Part shown: positions 57,617 through 64,000 of the stretch, in pieces
Position numbering within the stretch: position 1 is the first letter of the stretch
Layout of the letters: every line of letters begins with the position of its first letter
Assembly: GCA_902464635.1 (NCBI GenBank)
Contig: CABQKC010000007.1
Span: forward strand, 1-64,000
Reading direction: 5' to 3'
DNA from: an uncultured Caryophanales bacterium
GTDB lineage: Bacteria; Bacillota_I; Bacilli_A; RFN20; CAG-826
Length of the DNA stretch: 64,000 nt
Program-made: the position numbers and the translations under genes
Notes under the pieces: model-generated
What the model was told of the DNA's origin: nothing
What the model saw: only the letters and a program-made list of their open reading frames with translations
Databases searched by the model: none

Positions 57617-58978
57617 TTAGAAATAACGGATAACTAATTCCCTTGCATATTCAGCGGTTTCTTCCATGTCGCCGAATGCCATGACTTCACCAGCATAGTA
57701 AGTATGGTTCTTACCTTGCATAGCTTCAACTTTATCATACCATCCATCGGCATAATCTTTTGAACTTACATGTGGGAAATAATACCAGTCATCGATTCTT
57801 TCGGTTGCCTTGACTGGTAGACCAGCCTTGGCCAAATCTGCAATAGTCGTCTTCTTAGCATCTTCGAATGGGACATCTTCGCATCCTTCATGGTTACGAA
57901 GAGTAAATGTTACGACTGGTTGATTGATAACTCCTGGCCACCTATGGTAGAAGACCATCAAGTGTCCCCTGGTTTCTGGAGTCATATTGGCAAAGAAGTA
58001 ATAAGAGATATCTGGATCTGGAGTTGTACGGACTGCCATGGTGAAATATTCCTTATGGACAATCTTGGAGAATAGTTCCTTTTCCTGTTCGGTTGGATCG
58101 CCATATTTCAAGAATAGTTCTAATGGGGTGCAGATGATGATATCATCGAATTCTTCGGTATCTTTGCCGTTTAGAGTTACCAAAACCTTATCTTCTTTTC
58201 TTTCAATCTTAGTAACTTCAGTATTTAGGATTGCTGGATGCTTTAGATGCTTATTGACACCTTCCCAAATGGATTGGGTACCATCTTTCCAAGTCCATAG
58301 TTTACCAACTGATAAGAATTGTCTAACTGTGAATCCATCTAGATACTTAAGAACATAAGCAGCTGGTATTTCATCAAAATAACCATAGCCGAATGAAGTG
58401 AATGGGCCTTTCCATACTGGAGCAGCTGCTTCACATTTATTCATCTTAAGGAATTCAGAGAAAGGCATTGATAAATCCTTGAGGTTAGGATTTTTGCCTT
58501 TGACAATCTTTAGTTCTGGAGTAGTTGGTAAGGAACCATCATATTCCCCTTTTGCAACTCCTCTATGGCCATTGACGTCATAGCCATAATATTTCTTCTT
58601 TAATAGCTTAGTCATCTTGTTTAGCTTTAGAAGCATATTGAGCTTTTCTGCTAAACCTTTTTTGAGCTCCTTGCCTTCGGTAGTCATGAATTTCCTACCC
58701 ATGGCTGGTCCGCCAATATGACTTGCTCCGCCGAATTTTTCAGCCTCTGCGACTGCAAAATAGGTATCGCAACCCATAACAGCACCCATTTCGATGGTTC
58801 TTTCTTCATCCATCTTTGGGCCCATCTTCATTTTTGGAGAGAAGCATTTCCCTCCGACACGATTTAATTTTTCATAGATGACGTAGTTGTCATAACCTTT
58901 CTTTTCAAGGTTCATGGCAACGGTTTGGCCTGCTGGGCCTCCACCGATAATACAAATTCTTTTATCTTTATTTGCCAT
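57617..58978 (-). CDS. FAD-dependent polyunsaturated fatty acid isomerase-like flavoprotein
   Basis: 453 residues. FAD site IIGGGPAGQTVAMNLEKKGY (about 10-29), VGGKCFSPK, then motifs shared with the linoleate isomerase PAI of Cutibacterium (Propionibacterium) acnes: PFTSFGYGYFDEIPAAY, LWTWKDGTQSIWE, VFYHRWPGV, YYFPHVSSKDY and YYAGEVMAFGDMEE. PAI converts linoleic acid to trans-10,cis-12-CLA without net redox change. Length is near that of PAI (424). Recalled from memory, so the substrate must be tested. Single gene with its own terminator; AAAGGAG about 13 bases before the ATG. Confidence 0.8.
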   Translation of the reverse strand: MANKDKRICIIGGGPAGQTVAMNLEKKGYDNYVIYEKLNRVGGKCFSPKMKMGPKMDEERTIEMGAVMGCDTYFAVAEAEKFGGASHIGGPAMGRKFMTTEGKELKKGLAEKLNMLLKLNKMTKLLKKKYYGYDVNGHRGVAKGEYDGSLPTTPELKIVKGKNPNLKDLSMPFSEFLKMNKCEAAAPVWKGPFTSFGYGYFDEIPAAYVLKYLDGFTVRQFLSVGKLWTWKDGTQSIWEGVNKHLKHPAILNTEVTKIERKEDKVLVTLNGKDTEEFDDIIICTPLELFLKYGDPTEQEKELFSKIVHKEYFTMAVRTTPDPDISYYFFANMTPETRGHLMVFYHRWPGVINQPVVTFTLRNHEGCEDVPFEDAKKTTIADLAKAGLPVKATERIDDWYYFPHVSSKDYADGWYDKVEAMQGKNHTYYAGEVMAFGDMEETAEYARELVIRYF

Positions 58979-59086
58979 ATTGAACTAAAAACTATCTCCT
59001 TTCAAATTTTTAATTTGTCTTTAGCAACTTCATTATAGACACTTTCTTGCCAAATGTTGCGTAAAAAATGCCAATTTTAAATATTT

Positions 59087-59097
59087 TTACCGGTATA
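59087..59097 (+). promoter_or_regulatory. TTACCGGTATA, variant of the TTACCGATATA motif
   Basis: One base from the motif near rex. It lies between the isomerase-like gene and the 59166 gene, 79 bases before the latter's ATG, much as the copy at 43162 lies 85 bases before its ATG. Confidence 0.35.
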
Positions 59098-59153
59098 TTG
59101 ATATTTATTACCAATTTTAGGGTTTATTTCCTTATATTAATAATAGAAACTCC

Positions 59154-59159
59154 TATAAT
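59154..59159 (+). promoter_or_regulatory. -10 box of the 59166 gene, predicting a leaderless transcript
   Basis: TATAAT ends six bases before the ATG at 59166. No good -35 box is seen. No ribosome site precedes the ATG. Confidence 0.45.
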
Positions 59160-59165
59160 TGAAGC

Positions 59166-59573
59166 ATGAATAAATTACAGATTAGCTATATAAAAGAAAA
59201 CGAAGTTGCTTCAAATAAATTCATGTCCATATTAAAAGGAGTTGGATATGATGTTATTTTCTCTAATGGAGAGATTGATGAAAATAGAGTTGGCCTACTT
59301 ATTTTCTATAAAGGGGCAAGTAAGGAAAAGATGCTAAAGGAAATAAAATGGCTAGCAAAGCAAAACGAAAGATCTTCCATTAAATATCTAAGGTTATTCC
59401 CTATATTCCTATTCGATAAGGAAGAGGATATAGAAAAAGACATCGATAGTTACGTCGATGCCTTTGATGATTTTATTTCTGGTGAATTCAAGCCTTATGG
59501 ATTTGTTCTAAGCAAGCCAAATAAATATATTGTTGAATTCAATAGGATTTTAGAAGAATCCTATTGCGAATAA
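59166..59573 (+). CDS. Small protein of unknown function
   Basis: 135 residues, soluble, alternating strands and helices (LQISYIKENEVASNKFMSIL, then GLLIFYKGASKEKMLKEI). Highly charged. No family recognised; the fold order vaguely recalls TIR or receiver domains, but catalytic residues are absent. The stop touches the stop of the convergent gene with no space and no terminator between them. Confidence 0.6.
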   Translation: MNKLQISYIKENEVASNKFMSILKGVGYDVIFSNGEIDENRVGLLIFYKGASKEKMLKEIKWLAKQNERSSIKYLRLFPIFLFDKEEDIEKDIDSYVDAFDDFISGEFKPYGFVLSKPNKYIVEFNRILEESYCE

Positions 59574-60047
59574 TTATTCTTCAAATAGGAAATATCTTTT
59601 ATCAGCCTTGACGACTTTTATTTCTTTTGGAGATGGATCTAATTCTAGCTTAAAACCATCCCTAGTATATTCAATCCCGTCATATGCTGTCTTGATTTCG
59701 ATTTTAACGAAGTCTTTGACCCTATAGAATTTGTTATTAACTAGTAATATGGATCCTTTTAAAGGCTCGGAATCCTTATTTTCCCAATAAGAGAAAGTAT
59801 CATTATCTAATGTGCCAAATTTAGATTCTTCGTTACCTAATAAGAAATTATCCTTTGGGAGATATAATTTTGCTTCCGTGGAGAATTTTTCATAATTAGA
59901 ACGGATATCGCTTTCTAGCATGGTGTTTGATACCGTTTTCTTTAAATTGGAGAAAAAGCCTTTAAATCCACCACTTTTTTCTTCCTTTTTATCCTTTGGG
60001 GTTTCATCAACTACTTCAGCTTCAATAGTTTCTTTTTCTTTATTCAT
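59574..60047 (-). CDS. Hypothetical protein at the end of the Rnf operon
   Basis: 157 residues. Basic and acidic N-terminus (EKETIEAEVVDETPKDKKEEKSGG), then FKGFFSNLKKTVSNTM and a beta-rich C-terminal part. No membrane segment. Overlaps the Gx transporter gene by eight bases, so co-transcribed. No family recognised. Confidence 0.7.
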   Translation of the reverse strand: MNKEKETIEAEVVDETPKDKKEEKSGGFKGFFSNLKKTVSNTMLESDIRSNYEKFSTEAKLYLPKDNFLLGNEESKFGTLDNDTFSYWENKDSEPLKGSILLVNNKFYRVKDFVKIEIKTAYDGIEYTRDGFKLELDPSPKEIKVVKADKRYFLFEE

Positions 60048-60633
60048 TTTTAAGCACTCCTTTCAAGGGCAACAAATATCTTAGTATCGTTTTCGACAGG
60101 ATGCCAATAAATATTCCGCTAAATAATCCAATTGTTTCTAATATAGGCAAATAATATAAAATCCCAATATTGCCTAAATATATATAGCCGACTAATATCT
60201 GGCCTAGATTAAATCCAAGTGATCCTAACATCGAAATGACTATGATGCTTATTTTATTTCTAGCTAATTTGACTAGGATAGCCATGATTAAAAAAGAAAT
60301 TAATGCCCCTACTAATGACATCATGTTCCCCATTCCTAATAAGTTCCCCTTAAATATGGATAATAGAATTACCCTAGATAAATCTATAAAGAAAGTAATC
60401 TTGAATCCATATTGATATAAGCAAATTAGAATCATTATATTGGCTAATCCTAGCTTAGCTCCTGCTAAAGGAGAAGGAATATAAGAATCGACAATACCTA
60501 ATATAAGACAAAGGGAAGTAGATATACCAACCTTAGCTACAATATTTGGATTATTATCTTTTATATTTAATCCTAAGAAATAAAGGAATATTAATAAGAT
60601 TAGAATAATTCCAATCGAGGTAACTATATTCAT
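60040..60633 (-). CDS. Gx transporter family protein
   Basis: 197 residues with about six hydrophobic segments. GAKLGLANIMILICLYQYGF, FKGNLLGMGNMMSLVGALISFLIMA and GSLGFNLGQILVGYI are the hallmarks of the family once called heptaprenyl diphosphate synthase component I, now Gx transporter, an ECF-S-like membrane protein. It commonly sits beside ApbE and NusG-II genes near rnf. It may import a flavin-related or prenyl precursor; not shown. Confidence 0.88.
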   Translation of the reverse strand: MNIVTSIGIILILLIFLYFLGLNIKDNNPNIVAKVGISTSLCLILGIVDSYIPSPLAGAKLGLANIMILICLYQYGFKITFFIDLSRVILLSIFKGNLLGMGNMMSLVGALISFLIMAILVKLARNKISIIVISMLGSLGFNLGQILVGYIYLGNIGILYYLPILETIGLFSGIFIGILSKTILRYLLPLKGVLKNE

Positions 60634-61025
60634 AAAATTACCTCATAAGGAGAAGAAGACTCTATTTTAATCGTGATGTCATTAAAGCTACATACGATTG
60701 GAAAAGAAGATGTATATCCTTGATTAATGCAATATTTATGGGGACAGCTAGATTCTTTGACGCATATATAATCTTTCTTTATTCCTAATTTCATTTCGCC
60801 GTGCGTCCCACTTATATTTATTTCTCTTTCTTCCTTTTCTTTAGATAAATCAATAGAAAGGATAATCTCGTTTTTTAGATAGACATTAGCAATCTTATTT
60901 TCTTTCTTTGAAGACGAATAAAAATATAAGCCTAGACAAGAAGATAGACACAAAGCAAAAGCAACGATAACAATTATCAAATCAATCTTGTGCTTTTTAA
61001 AAAATGATTTAGAAGAGTCCATCAC
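60630..61025 (-). CDS. NusG domain II-containing membrane protein
   Basis: 131 residues. N-terminal membrane segment at about 15-34, then an extracellular NusG_II domain with SCPHKYCINQGY and FPIVCSFNDITI as its signature. Genes of this family go with ApbE and Rnf. The ATG overlaps the apbE stop by 17 bases; an alternative ATG is one codon further in. Confidence 0.88.
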   Translation of the reverse strand: MMDSSKSFFKKHKIDLIIVIVAFALCLSSCLGLYFYSSSKKENKIANVYLKNEIILSIDLSKEKEEREINISGTHGEMKLGIKKDYICVKESSCPHKYCINQGYTSSFPIVCSFNDITIKIESSSPYEVIL

Positions 61026-61944
61026 TAGAATAAATTATATCATCATTGCCAATAGCAATCTTATAACCGTATTCTTTTGCAAAATCCTTAATGGATTCCA
61101 TATCCATATTAATAAATCCAGTTGAATATCCATCTATATAAGTTGAAGGGAATTTTCTATCCATTTTGTTATCCAAAATAAGGCTATATTGATACATGGG
61201 TCTACTATTTCCATTTTTTGGATTAATAATATGAGAATATATTTCCCCATCAATTTCATATTTTTGCTCAAATATAGAAGAAATTGATAATCCAGCATTT
61301 TTTATATTTAGTTGTCTTGAAGGATAATCTCTTAAAGTAACCTTGAAATTATTGTTTTCTAAGTCTCCGAATATAGAAGAAGACGAACCAGCCGAGACTA
61401 GATAAGAAGAAATATTCTTATTGTCTAGATATTCTTTTATCTTATCAAGGCAATAACCTTTTCCAATCGAACCTAAATCAATATTTCCTTCCCCTTCTAA
61501 AGTAATTGAATTAGAAGAAATATCAATACATGTCCCTCTTATTTTACCTAATTCAATATCAATTTCATCTTGGTCTAAAATCTTATTATTAGATAAGGAA
61601 TCCATCCATTTTTGCTTTAATGATCCTAGATAAATGGAAAAAGTATCCATTCTTTTTTCTATATCTAGTCCAATAGATAAAGATTCTTTTAGATATATTG
61701 ATGGATTATCTATTTTCCTATCATTATTTAATTTATATAGCTCAGCATTTTCATCATGGCTAGATAAAGAAGCCTCTATATCTTGGATAATGGAGACTAT
61801 ATTATCTAAATCCTTTTGTTCGCCTTCATATAGACGTATATCAAACAAAGTCGAAAAGGCATATGTAGAAGTCTTCAATGCCAATTTAGAAGGAGAGCAT
61901 GAAGATAAAAGCAATATAGGGAGGAGAAAAACTATTCTTTTCAT
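61009..61944 (-). CDS. apbE: FAD:protein FMN transferase (ApbE), lipoprotein
   Basis: 311 residues. Lipobox LSSC (Cys at about 16). EGNIDLGSIGKGYCLDKI and YSHIINPKNG are ApbE motifs for FAD and Mg2+. STYIDGYSTGFINM stands at the usual A-D-x-x-S-T-A site. It transfers FMN to Thr in RnfG and RnfD outside the membrane, which agrees with its place in the rnf operon. It overlaps the short rnfB by four bases. Confidence 0.93.
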   Translation of the reverse strand: MKRIVFLLPILLLSSCSPSKLALKTSTYAFSTLFDIRLYEGEQKDLDNIVSIIQDIEASLSSHDENAELYKLNNDRKIDNPSIYLKESLSIGLDIEKRMDTFSIYLGSLKQKWMDSLSNNKILDQDEIDIELGKIRGTCIDISSNSITLEGEGNIDLGSIGKGYCLDKIKEYLDNKNISSYLVSAGSSSSIFGDLENNNFKVTLRDYPSRQLNIKNAGLSISSIFEQKYEIDGEIYSHIINPKNGNSRPMYQYSLILDNKMDRKFPSTYIDGYSTGFINMDMESIKDFAKEYGYKIAIGNDDIIYSSDGLF

Positions 61945-62261
61945 TTTAAGGTAGGAACATGAAGAGTTCCATCATCATCAGGATGGCTAGATAGATATTC
62001 AATAATCGGATCGAAGTTCTTATCTTTCTTGCCAGGTTTGCATTTAGAAATGTTCTTTTCTTTCCCTGAGACGAGATTTTCCGCCATCTGGTGACATCCA
62101 GGATAGCCACAAGACCCACAATTATAATTAGGAAGCATCTTCTCTACATCGCTAATTCTAGAATCTTCTTTTACATAGAATAGCTTTGCAAATAAGGCAA
62201 GGGCTATACCAAGTACTAATCCAATACCCCCTACTATTAAGAAAGCATATAAAATTTCCAT
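61941..62261 (-). CDS. rnfB: Short RnfB-like Fe-S subunit, without ferredoxin domains
   Basis: 106 residues. A membrane segment (about 5-27) is followed by the [4Fe-4S] domain with LPNYNCGSCGYPGC then C (about 44-75), as at the start of RnfB. Normal RnfB continues with two or more 4Fe-4S ferredoxin repeats (190-400 residues); here it ends after a short polar tail (DGTLHVPTLK). The apbE gene follows by a four-base overlap, so the shortening is not a sequence-edge effect. The rest of RnfB may be encoded elsewhere. Confidence 0.8.
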   Translation of the reverse strand: MEILYAFLIVGGIGLVLGIALALFAKLFYVKEDSRISDVEKMLPNYNCGSCGYPGCHQMAENLVSGKEKNISKCKPGKKDKNFDPIIEYLSSHPDDDGTLHVPTLK

Positions 62262-62264
62262 TTT

Positions 62265-62471
62265 TTACTTCTCCTTCGTGATACTTTTTGCATAAGGACA
62301 ATCTGCTTTAGAGCATCCTTCACATTTAGCTTTATTAGCAAGCAAATCCTCGCATCCTTTTGGGACTGGAGTCTTTTTATAAAGGACAAAAGAAACTACA
62401 AATATGATAGCAAAAATAGCAATTAAGCTAATCCCTATAGCTAAATACCCACCTTGGCTAAGATAAATCAT
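62265..62471 (-). CDS. Small membrane protein with Cys motif in the Rnf operon
   Basis: 68 residues. One membrane segment (about 8-30), then CEDLLANKAKCEGCSKADCPY, four cysteines that could bind an Fe-S cluster or metal. Between rnfA and short rnfB with gaps of one and three bases. No family recognised; its cluster could help replace the lost RnfB ferredoxin part. Confidence 0.8.
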   Translation of the reverse strand: MIYLSQGGYLAIGISLIAIFAIIFVVSFVLYKKTPVPKGCEDLLANKAKCEGCSKADCPYAKSITKEK

Positions 62472-62472
62472 A

Positions 62473-63060
62473 TTAGTTTCCTAACCCTCCTAATCCCATA
62501 AAGGCCATGGCCATAATTGAAGCAACAATTAAGGCAATTGGAATTCCTTTGAAAGCTTTTGGAGTCGAGGCGGATTCTAACCTAACTCTAATTGCTGCAA
62601 ATAAAGTAATGACAATTAAGAAACCTAAAGAAGTCCCAATTCCATTAGCTAGACTAGATAAGAAATCTAGATTAGAGGCAGTATTCTCGCTAACTACACC
62701 CAAGACGGCACAATTAGTAGTAATCAAAGGCAAATATATACCTAAGGATCTATATAAAGATGGGGAGTATTTCTTGATAAATAGACCTACAACCTGGACT
62801 AAGCTAGCAATAACTAAAATATAGGTAAGTGTATCCAAGAATCCAATTCCAGCTGGTACCAAGACATAATAATAGATTGGATAACATATCAAAGTGGCTA
62901 ATATTATGACAAAGCTAACTGCTAAGCCCATAAAGAAGGCACTTTTTATCTTATTGCCTACACCGACAAAAGAACAAATCCCATAGAATCTAACTAATAC
63001 GACGTTATTAATAAGCGAATAAGACAATATGGCTAATAAAAACGATACAAGGATATTCAT
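62473..63060 (-). CDS. rnfA: Rnf complex subunit A
   Basis: 195 residues with six hydrophobic segments. YRSLGIYLPLITTNCAVLGV is the conserved motif with the Cys that ligates an in-membrane cluster. Part of the ferredoxin:NAD+ oxidoreductase that pumps Na+ or H+. Its ATG overlaps the rnfE stop by four bases. Confidence 0.96.
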   Translation of the reverse strand: MNILVSFLLAILSYSLINNVVLVRFYGICSFVGVGNKIKSAFFMGLAVSFVIILATLICYPIYYYVLVPAGIGFLDTLTYILVIASLVQVVGLFIKKYSPSLYRSLGIYLPLITTNCAVLGVVSENTASNLDFLSSLANGIGTSLGFLIVITLFAAIRVRLESASTPKAFKGIPIALIVASIMAMAFMGLGGLGN

Positions 63061-63767
63061 TTGTTTTCTCCTTTCATCTTGGCCAATTTAGCATCAACTT
63101 TCTTCTTGTTTTCCTTTTTGTTTCTAATTGATGTCAAGATAGCAAGTATTATTGCTACAACTAGGAAAGCCCCGGCTGGGTTAATAAAGAAAGAGAAAGC
63201 AAAACCATAATTCTCTCCCTTTAATAGATATAATTTAAAAGGCACTCCTCCATTTGCATTTGCAATAAAGGTGAATGTTGTTCCGAAAGTAAGCATCCCA
63301 GTACCTAATACTTCTCTAATCAAGGCAATTAGGCATATAGCTAGTGTATAACCTAACCCATTACCCAAAGCATCTAGCATTGATAGAACCGGTCCATTCT
63401 TGCTAGAGAAGGCTTCCGCCCTACCTAAAACAATACAATTAACAACAATAAGAGAAATAAATACACCTAATGTTGAATATAATTCAGGAAGATAGGCTTC
63501 ACATAATAATTTAACTACCGTTACAAAGGAAGCAATGATAATGATATAACAAGGAATCTTTATTTCTTCTGGGATTAATTTCCTTAATAAAGAAATAAGT
63601 AAATTGGAGAAGAATAAGACAAAAGTAAATAAGACACCCATCCCTAAAGCAGCTTCTAAACTTTTAGTAACTGCCAAAGCTGGACAAAATCCTAACAAGG
63701 AAACAAATAAAGGATTTTCTTTAATGATTCCAGATATAAATGTGGATTTATATTCTTTCTTTTCCAT
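63057..63767 (-). CDS. rnfE: Rnf complex subunit E
   Basis: 236 residues with six hydrophobic segments. ENPLFVSLLGFCPALAVTKSLEAALGMG and STLGVFISLIVVNCIVLGRAEAF are the family motifs; a Lys-rich tail follows. Pairs with RnfA to form the ion-translocating core. Begins one base after rnfG. Confidence 0.96.
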   Translation of the reverse strand: MEKKEYKSTFISGIIKENPLFVSLLGFCPALAVTKSLEAALGMGVLFTFVLFFSNLLISLLRKLIPEEIKIPCYIIIIASFVTVVKLLCEAYLPELYSTLGVFISLIVVNCIVLGRAEAFSSKNGPVLSMLDALGNGLGYTLAICLIALIREVLGTGMLTFGTTFTFIANANGGVPFKLYLLKGENYGFAFSFFINPAGAFLVVAIILAILTSIRNKKENKKKVDAKLAKMKGENK

Positions 63768-64000
63768 TTATTTGCCCTCCTTATAGTTACTTACTGCTTC
63801 TAATACCATCTCTTGAATTAATTTAGCCCCGAAAGTTGCCCCACAGCTAACATTATCCAAGGCAACTTCTTTATTAGACGAATTCATATATGGGTTAATG
63901 TAATTATCTTTTAATGTCTGGGCATAAGATTGATTTAAATCAAGGAAAGACATCCTTCCCAATTTAAATTCACTTGATATCCCAACTAGTAAAGTAATCG
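63768..64000 (-). CDS. rnfG: Rnf complex subunit G, C-terminal part (truncated by window edge)
   Basis: The frame is open to the right edge, so the gene continues upstream beyond 64000. The last 77 residues include VSCGATFGAKLIQEMVLEAV, equivalent to the S-G-A-T site at which FMN is bound covalently to Thr in RnfG; the Ser-Cys-Gly-Ala-Thr form is slightly altered. apbE in the same operon supplies that FMN. rnfC and rnfD are expected upstream. Confidence 0.85.
   Translation of the reverse strand, partial: ITLLVGISSEFKLGRMSFLDLNQSYAQTLKDNYINPYMNSSNKEVALDNVSCGATFGAKLIQEMVLEAVSNYKEGK

Noticed and set aside
59166..59573. TIR-like domain protein (NADase)
   Set aside because: The order of strands and helices is loosely similar, but the catalytic Glu and the typical start motif cannot be placed, so I leave it unknown.
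1..64000. UGA read as Trp (Mycoplasma code)
   Set aside because: All recognised proteins are full length with TGG for Trp, and TGA ends the gene at 1559.
1..64000. Insertion sequence, transposase or prophage genes
   Set aside because: No transposase, integrase or phage structural protein pattern is found in any frame.

Overview
The window is AT-rich with short intergenic gaps and reads cleanly in the standard bacterial code: TGA acts as a stop (for example at 1557-1559) and Trp is TGG throughout. The gene set (group B and sensory [FeFe] hydrogenases, AdhE, Rex, an Rnf complex, FeoAB, no respiratory oxidase, AUG-first genes with AGGAGG-type sites, lipoproteins and membrane-anchored surface proteins) points to a strictly anaerobic, fermentative, Gram-positive-type member of the Bacilli/Mycoplasmatota-related Bacillota from gut or rumen. 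The lineage is inferred from gene content only.

Layout. 1-5.8 kb: end of a DUF2442 gene, two small hypothetical genes, a DUF4143 ATPase, thymidine kinase, and a membrane protein plus UDP-galactopyranose mutase. 5.9-9.8 kb: a family 2 glycosidase facing a GPH-type sugar symporter. 10-13.2 kb: a DIP1984-family protein, a solitary AAA15-type ATPase and a DUF2804 protein. 13.2-21.8 kb: a fermentation redox operon on the minus strand, rex-adhE-[2Fe-2S] protein, then a hairpin, then sensory hydrogenase HydS, a SpoIIE-type phosphatase, a group B [FeFe] hydrogenase and an unknown gene, with a perfect cre-like palindrome and a recurring TTACCGATATA motif upstream. 21.8-25.2 kb: ZIP transporter, N-acetylhexosamine kinase-like protein, two tRNAs (one a rare tRNA-Ile with anticodon UAU) and an orphan antitoxin-like gene.

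25.3-45.6 kb holds an approximately 18 kb minus-strand operon for a glucuronate-containing glycan: an ABC sugar importer (ATPase, two permeases, binding lipoprotein), an esterase, a lipoprotein, a GH3 enzyme, an SDR probably reducing fructuronate, a HAD protein, an old-yellow-enzyme reductase, UxuA, UxaC, KDPG aldolase and KDG kinase. It is divergent from an AraC regulator carrying a GH39-like domain. The importer is odd: its ATPase has a roughly 190-residue helical insertion and one permease has a roughly 185-residue coiled-coil N-terminus.

45.6-54.4 kb is accessory: Cys/His-rich surface proteins, N-formylglutamate amidohydrolase-like protein, a decayed ferredoxin gene, repeats, a possible structured RNA, and tRNA-Met and tRNA-Ala. 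54.5-64 kb: feoA-feoA-feoB-FeoB-associated protein, a flavoprotein very like the Cutibacterium polyunsaturated fatty acid isomerase, and an Rnf operon (rnfG partial, rnfE, rnfA, a small Cys protein, a very short RnfB, apbE, a NusG-II protein, a Gx transporter) that runs off the right edge. Several genes have promoter -10 boxes 6-8 bases from the ATG and no Shine-Dalgarno, suggesting leaderless mRNAs.
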